Assembly: GCF_014656055.1 (NCBI RefSeq)
Contig: NZ_BNBR01000005.1
Span: 248,001 to 312,000, forward strand
DNA: 64,000 nucleotides
Source: Streptomyces griseosporeus
GTDB taxonomy: Bacteria; Actinomycetota; Actinomycetes; Streptomycetales; Streptomycetaceae
Reading direction: 5' to 3'
Shown here in pieces: positions 60,559 to 64,000 of the stretch. Position 1 is the first letter of the stretch, and the number at the start of each line of letters is the position of its first letter. The notes below the pieces were generated by a model, which saw only the letters and a list, made by a program, of their open reading frames with translations, did not search any database and was not told the origin of the DNA. The translations under genes were made by a program, and so were the position numbers.

Positions 60559-61350
60559 TCACCCGCGCCGCAGCCGCAGACCCGCGAACGCGCAGGCCAG
60601 GCCGAGCCCGATCAGCACCAGTCCGCTGCCCAGCGGCAGGATCCGCAGCACGGGTTCGGCGGCCTGCCCGGCCGGTACGGCGGCCTGCGGTGCGCGGGTC
60701 GGCGCACCGGACCCCGGCGGCTGCGCGGGCTGGGAGGGCTGCCCGGAGGGCACGGTGTCCGCGCCCTGCGGCTCCTCGCCCTCCCCCGCCTCGTCGGCGC
60801 GACCGGGCTCGTCGGCCTCGTCGGCGGCACCGCCACCGTCCTCGGCCTCCTCGTCCGGCACCTGCTCCTCGTCGGCGGGGGCCGGTTCCTCCGACGCCGG
60901 ACGTCCCGGCCGCAGCCGGCCCTCGCCGGCCCGGCTCCCGGCGCGGGAGGGCTCGGCGGAGGGCCCGGGAGGCGCGGGCCTGCCGGGATGCGAGGAGCCG
61001 TACGCCGAGCCGGAGCCGTACGACGACTCCGAGCCGTGCGACGACTCCGAGCCGTGCGACGCACTGGCGTCGTGGGAGGGCGCTCCCGGGCGGCCGGCGT
61101 CCTCGCCCCGCGGACGGGACGACTCGGACCGCTCCTCGGCCCGGCCCCGTTCCTCCGTCCGGCCCCGCTCGTCGCGGTCCCGGTCACCGTCCTCCGAGGC
61201 GCGCACCGGCGCGTCGTACACCGCCACGGCCACAGCCGGAGCGGCGGAGTACGCCGTCTGTACCCCCGTCAGCATCAGCGCAGCCGCCCCCAGTGCCGCC
61301 GCTCTCGGCAGCACGAGCCCTGTTTTCCGCAGCCGTCGTGTGGGTGCCAC
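60559..61350 (-). CDS. Secreted low-complexity protein with C-terminal membrane tail
   Basis: The 263-residue protein has a signal peptide ('TGLVLPRAAALGAAALMLTG'), a long acidic, Ser/Gly/Arg/Glu/Pro-rich region with internal repeats (HGSES and YGSGS units), and a C-terminal hydrophobic helix with basic end ('LGSGLVLIGLGLACAFAGLRLRRG' region). The tail resembles a cell-wall sorting signal, though ILPLGSG is not the LAxTG motif of class E sortases. The GTG start is a best guess. No catalytic domain; function unknown. Confidence 0.7.
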   Translation of the reverse strand: MAPTRRLRKTGLVLPRAAALGAAALMLTGVQTAYSAAPAVAVAVYDAPVRASEDGDRDRDERGRTEERGRAEERSESSRPRGEDAGRPGAPSHDASASHGSESSHGSESSYGSGSAYGSSHPGRPAPPGPSAEPSRAGSRAGEGRLRPGRPASEEPAPADEEQVPDEEAEDGGGAADEADEPGRADEAGEGEEPQGADTVPSGQPSQPAQPPGSGAPTRAPQAAVPAGQAAEPVLRILPLGSGLVLIGLGLACAFAGLRLRRG

Positions 61351-61512
61351 AGGACAAGGCTCACACTCCCTCCCTCTCCCGGCATTCCGGACTCCGCCGA
61401 CAGGGCGAGGATCCCGGCGACCGTGACATGAACGTGCCGTACGAAAACGGTGGATCAGCCGCCGCCGGGGGCACCACGGTGATGAGGTACAGGGGTGCGA
61501 GAGAATGTGGGC

Positions 61513-62058
61513 ATGGAGATGCCGAGGAACGAACGGTCGCCGGAGAACCCCCAGAGGATCCTGGTCGTGGGCCAGGACGGCATGGCACTCGGTGGCGTCG
61601 ATGGCGACGAGGACTCCCACGAGACGCCGCTGACGGAACAGGTCGAGCAGCCGGCCAAGGTCATGCGGATCGGCAGCATGATCAAGCAGCTGCTCGAAGA
61701 GGTCCGCGTGGCTCCGCTCGACGAGGCGAGCCGGGTCCGGCTCAAGGAGATCCACGCCAGCTCGGTGAAGGAGCTGGAGGACGGTCTGGCCCCGGAGCTG
61801 GTGGAGGAGCTGGAGCGGCTGTCGCTGCCGTTCACCGACGACGCCACCCCCTCCGACGCGGAACTGCGCATCGCGCAGGCCCAGTTGGTGGGCTGGCTGG
61901 AGGGGCTCTTCCACGGGATCCAGACCACGCTGTTCGCCCAGCAGATGGCCGCGCGCGCCCAGCTGGAGCAGATGCGCCGCGCCCTCCCGCCCGGCGTCGG
62001 CTCCGACGGCCAGGACGACCCGCGCGCGGGCGGCCGCCAGGGCGGCCCGTACTTGTAA
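61513..62058 (+). CDS. bpa: Bacterial proteasome activator Bpa
   Basis: The 181-residue helical protein matches Bpa (PafE): a disordered N-terminus, the 'VMRIGSMIKQLLEEVR' helix, 'LSLPFTDDATPSDAELRIAQAQLVGWLEGLFHGIQ' core (positions about 105-140), and a C-terminal Gly-Pro-Tyr-Leu, the HbYX-like end that docks into the 20S proteasome. It opens the proteasome gate without ATP for unfolded proteins. GTG at 61495 and ATG at 61519 are alternative starts. Confidence 0.93.
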   Translation: MEMPRNERSPENPQRILVVGQDGMALGGVDGDEDSHETPLTEQVEQPAKVMRIGSMIKQLLEEVRVAPLDEASRVRLKEIHASSVKELEDGLAPELVEELERLSLPFTDDATPSDAELRIAQAQLVGWLEGLFHGIQTTLFAQQMAARAQLEQMRRALPPGVGSDGQDDPRAGGRQGGPYL

Positions 62059-62091
62059 GCCGTACGCGGGCCTCGCGGAGGCAGGACACAC

Positions 62092-62123
62092 GAAGGGCCC
62101 GGCGGATTGCCGCCAGGCCCTTC
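62092..62123. terminator. Hairpin between bpa and the kinase gene
   Basis: GAAGGGCC (62092-62099) pairs with GGCCCTTC (62116-62123); inside, GGCGG/CCGCC adds 5 bp with one mismatch between and a 4-nt loop. It sits between convergent genes. Confidence 0.85.
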
Positions 62124-62142
62124 CGTATGACCGGGGCCGGGG

Positions 62143-63783
62143 TCAGGCCGGCGGGTTGCCCGACGACACGCTGACCTGGATCTCGACGTCCTGCGGGTCG
62201 ACCTCCGTGCCGGGCTTCGGGAACTGGTTGATGACCGCGCCCTCGCCGTAGACGTTCTCGTCCACGGTCGTCGTCTTGATCTTCCAGCCAGCCGCCGACA
62301 TGCACGCCTTGACCGAGGCGATGTACTTGTACCGGAAGTCCGGCACCTCGATCTTGTCGGGGTCGTCGTACCCCTCCTTGGGCTCGGAGCACTCGCTGGT
62401 GTCGATCGTGCGCGAGGTGTCCGGGCCGCGGTAGCCGGCCGCGTGGGACGCCGATGGGGAGGCGTTGTCGGAGCCCGCGTCGGAGCCGCCGTCGTCGCCG
62501 CGCATCGACAGGGCCGCGATCAGGCCGACGACCGCGATCACCGCGACCACGGCCGAGCCGACGATCACCGGCCGGCTGCTGCGGCCGCCGCCCTGCGGGG
62601 ACGAGGGCCCGGGCTGCGGGTTCAGGGTGTACGGCGGCGGGGTGGCCGCGCCGCCCTGCTGGGCGTACTGCGCCGGGCTCGGCGTCGGGTAGCCGCCCTG
62701 CTGCGGGTAGCCGTAGGCCGGCGAGGGCGCCGGCGCCGGGGTGCTGTACGGGTTCGGGGCGGGCGCCGGGGTCGGCTGGTACGGCGTCTGGACGCCCTGC
62801 TGTGGCGGGTGCGTGGTCTGGCCGACCGGCGGGAACACCGCCGAGCCGACGCCCGAGCCGCTCTGCGTGGGCGCGCCGGGCACGATGCTCGGCGGGGCCG
62901 CCTGGAAGGAGGCCGCCACGCGCAGGCACTCGTCGCGCATCGACTCGGCCGTCGGGAACCGCTCGTTCGGGTTCTTCTTCAGCGCGCGGGCGACCAGCGC
63001 GTCCACCGCCGGCGGCAGCGAGCGGTTGATCGAGGAGGGGACCGGCGGCTCCTCCTGCACGTGCGCGTACGCGATCGCCAGCGGGGAGTCCGCGTCGAAC
63101 GGCAGCCGCCCGGTGACCAGCTGGAACAGCATGATGCCGACGGAGTAGAGGTCGCTGCGCGCGTCCACCCCGCGGCCGAGCGCCTGCTCCGGCGAGAGGT
63201 ACTGCGGGGTGCCGACGACCATGCCGGTCTGCGTCATCGACGTGACACCGGACTGCATGGCGCGCGCGATGCCGAAGTCCATGACCTTGACCACGCCGCG
63301 CTTGGTCATCATCACGTTGCCCGGCTTGATGTCGCGGTGGACCAGCCCCATCTCGTGGCTGATCTCCAGCGCGGCGAGCACGTCCGCGGTGATCTTCAGC
63401 GCCTTGTCGGCGGGCATCGCGCCCTGCTGCTGGATGTCCTCGGCGAGCACCGAGCCGAGCGGGCGGCCCTCGACGTACTCCATGACGATGTACGGCATCG
63501 TCGAGCCGTCGAGGTCGTCCTCGCCGGTGTCGAAGACGGACACGATGTTGGTGTGCGTGAGCTTGGCCACGGCCTGCGCCTCGCGCCGGAACCGCTCGCG
63601 GAAGGCCTGTTCGCGGCCGAGTTCGGTGTGCAGCGTCTTGATGGCGACCTGCCGGTCGAGCACGGCGTCGTAGGCGAGGTGCACCGAGGCCATGCCGCCC
63701 TCGCCGAGCAAGTCGCGCAGCTGGTAGCGGCCGTTGGCCAGCGCCCGCCCCGCATACCGGCCCTGTGCGCCGTCCTGGCTCAT
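62143..63783 (-). CDS. Ser/Thr protein kinase with one membrane helix and a PASTA-like domain
   Basis: The 546-residue protein has a PknB-type kinase domain (about 20-290: 'LGEGGMASVHLAYD', 'VAIKTL', 'HRDIKPGNVMM', 'DFGIA'), a Pro/Gln/Gly/Tyr-rich linker (about 300-415), one membrane helix ('VIVGSAVVAVIAVVGLIAAL') and a short extracellular part ending in a single PASTA-like repeat. The activation loop has MTQTG. It is distinct from pknB at 29214, which has four PASTA repeats. Targets are unknown. Confidence 0.94.
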   Translation of the reverse strand: MSQDGAQGRYAGRALANGRYQLRDLLGEGGMASVHLAYDAVLDRQVAIKTLHTELGREQAFRERFRREAQAVAKLTHTNIVSVFDTGEDDLDGSTMPYIVMEYVEGRPLGSVLAEDIQQQGAMPADKALKITADVLAALEISHEMGLVHRDIKPGNVMMTKRGVVKVMDFGIARAMQSGVTSMTQTGMVVGTPQYLSPEQALGRGVDARSDLYSVGIMLFQLVTGRLPFDADSPLAIAYAHVQEEPPVPSSINRSLPPAVDALVARALKKNPNERFPTAESMRDECLRVAASFQAAPPSIVPGAPTQSGSGVGSAVFPPVGQTTHPPQQGVQTPYQPTPAPAPNPYSTPAPAPSPAYGYPQQGGYPTPSPAQYAQQGGAATPPPYTLNPQPGPSSPQGGGRSSRPVIVGSAVVAVIAVVGLIAALSMRGDDGGSDAGSDNASPSASHAAGYRGPDTSRTIDTSECSEPKEGYDDPDKIEVPDFRYKYIASVKACMSAAGWKIKTTTVDENVYGEGAVINQFPKPGTEVDPQDVEIQVSVSSGNPPA

Positions 63784-64000
63784 CTTCTGCGTCCCCCATC
63801 GGCCGGCCGTCAGGCGCTTGCTGGCGTTGATCGAAAGTGCTATTCCCGGCCAAGTCTGCCGGAGGGCACTGACACGTCAAGCTCGGTGCCCGTTCCGTGA
63901 CCGTACGCGAAAGAAGCGTCGCGGAAGCGTTACAGCGGGCGTACGGCCGGTACACGGAATTTGCACGAGTGGAGGCCTTGACGCTTTGATGGCCGGTCCG
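63784..64000. other. Upstream region of the kinase gene, window edge
   Basis: I find no gene, strong repeat or clear operator in these 217 bp. They should hold the kinase promoter; any gene to the right starts outside the window. Confidence 0.5.

Overview
The window is high-GC actinobacterial DNA, almost certainly from a Streptomyces chromosome. Evidence: codons ending in G or C, GTG/TTG starts, four-base ATGA/GTGA gene overlaps, CrgA, class E sortases, a bacterial proteasome activator, and two exact copies of the Streptomyces parS sequence. The gene order from about 22.5 kb to the right end (DUF5324, peptidyl-prolyl isomerase, rhomboid, crgA, DUF881, pabA, sortases, pknB-pbpA-ftsW-pstP-fhaB-fhaA, tRNA-Leu, paaN, bkdR-bkdABC) matches what I recall of the oriC-proximal core of Streptomyces genomes. 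That is recollection, not a search.

Region 1 (0.09-3.2 kb): a DUF4232-type lipoprotein, a divergent membrane-anchored helix-turn-helix protein and a LuxR-type regulator. Region 2 (3.27-21.6 kb): a biosynthetic gene cluster I do not recognise as any named pathway. Its core is a highly reducing type II polyketide synthase: FabH-like KS, ACP, KS-alpha, KS-beta, FabG-type ketoreductase, two hot-dog dehydratase subunits (one lacking the catalytic His), FabD-type acyltransferase, carboxylase beta and epsilon subunits and a phosphopantetheinyl transferase. Around the core are a UbiA prenyltransferase, an FAD aromatic hydroxylase, an F420/FMN split-barrel oxidoreductase, an isochorismatase-fold protein without the usual Cys, a beta-lactamase-fold hydrolase, a hot-dog thioesterase, a DHA2 exporter, an AfsA-family protein inside the PKS operon, a HAD protein and an SRPBCC cyclase-like protein. 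Both divergent promoter regions on its left side carry the same palindrome TGCACCC-TW-GGGTGCA. The architecture suggests a polyene-type acyl chain joined to, or cyclised into, a prenylated and oxidised ring.

Region 3 (21.6-37.4 kb): tsnR, a close relative of the thiostrepton-resistance 23S rRNA methyltransferase, followed by core cell-division and envelope genes, including the leftward fhaA-fhaB-pstP-ftsW-pbpA-pknB operon. The 247-bp gap between the convergent rhomboid and crgA genes holds a cluster of DnaA boxes. Region 4 (37.8-49.3 kb): tRNA-Leu(CAG), YbaK, DUF2252, J-domain-like, rhodanese, DUF5819/HTTM and TrmH genes, then paaN, a 3-hydroxyacyl-CoA dehydrogenase, a TetR regulator and a small membrane-protein gene broken by an in-frame TGA. 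Region 5 (48.8-64 kb): Lrp regulator and bkdABC, a molybdenum-cofactor pair (MobA fusion, MoeA), two parS sites, a K+ channel with a divergent stand-alone paralogue of its cytosolic domain, an ABC exporter, a quinone oxidoreductase, a secreted low-complexity protein, Bpa and a second PASTA kinase.

The cluster lies between core genes close to the replication origin rather than on a chromosome arm. DnaA boxes and parS sites in the same window agree with that placement.
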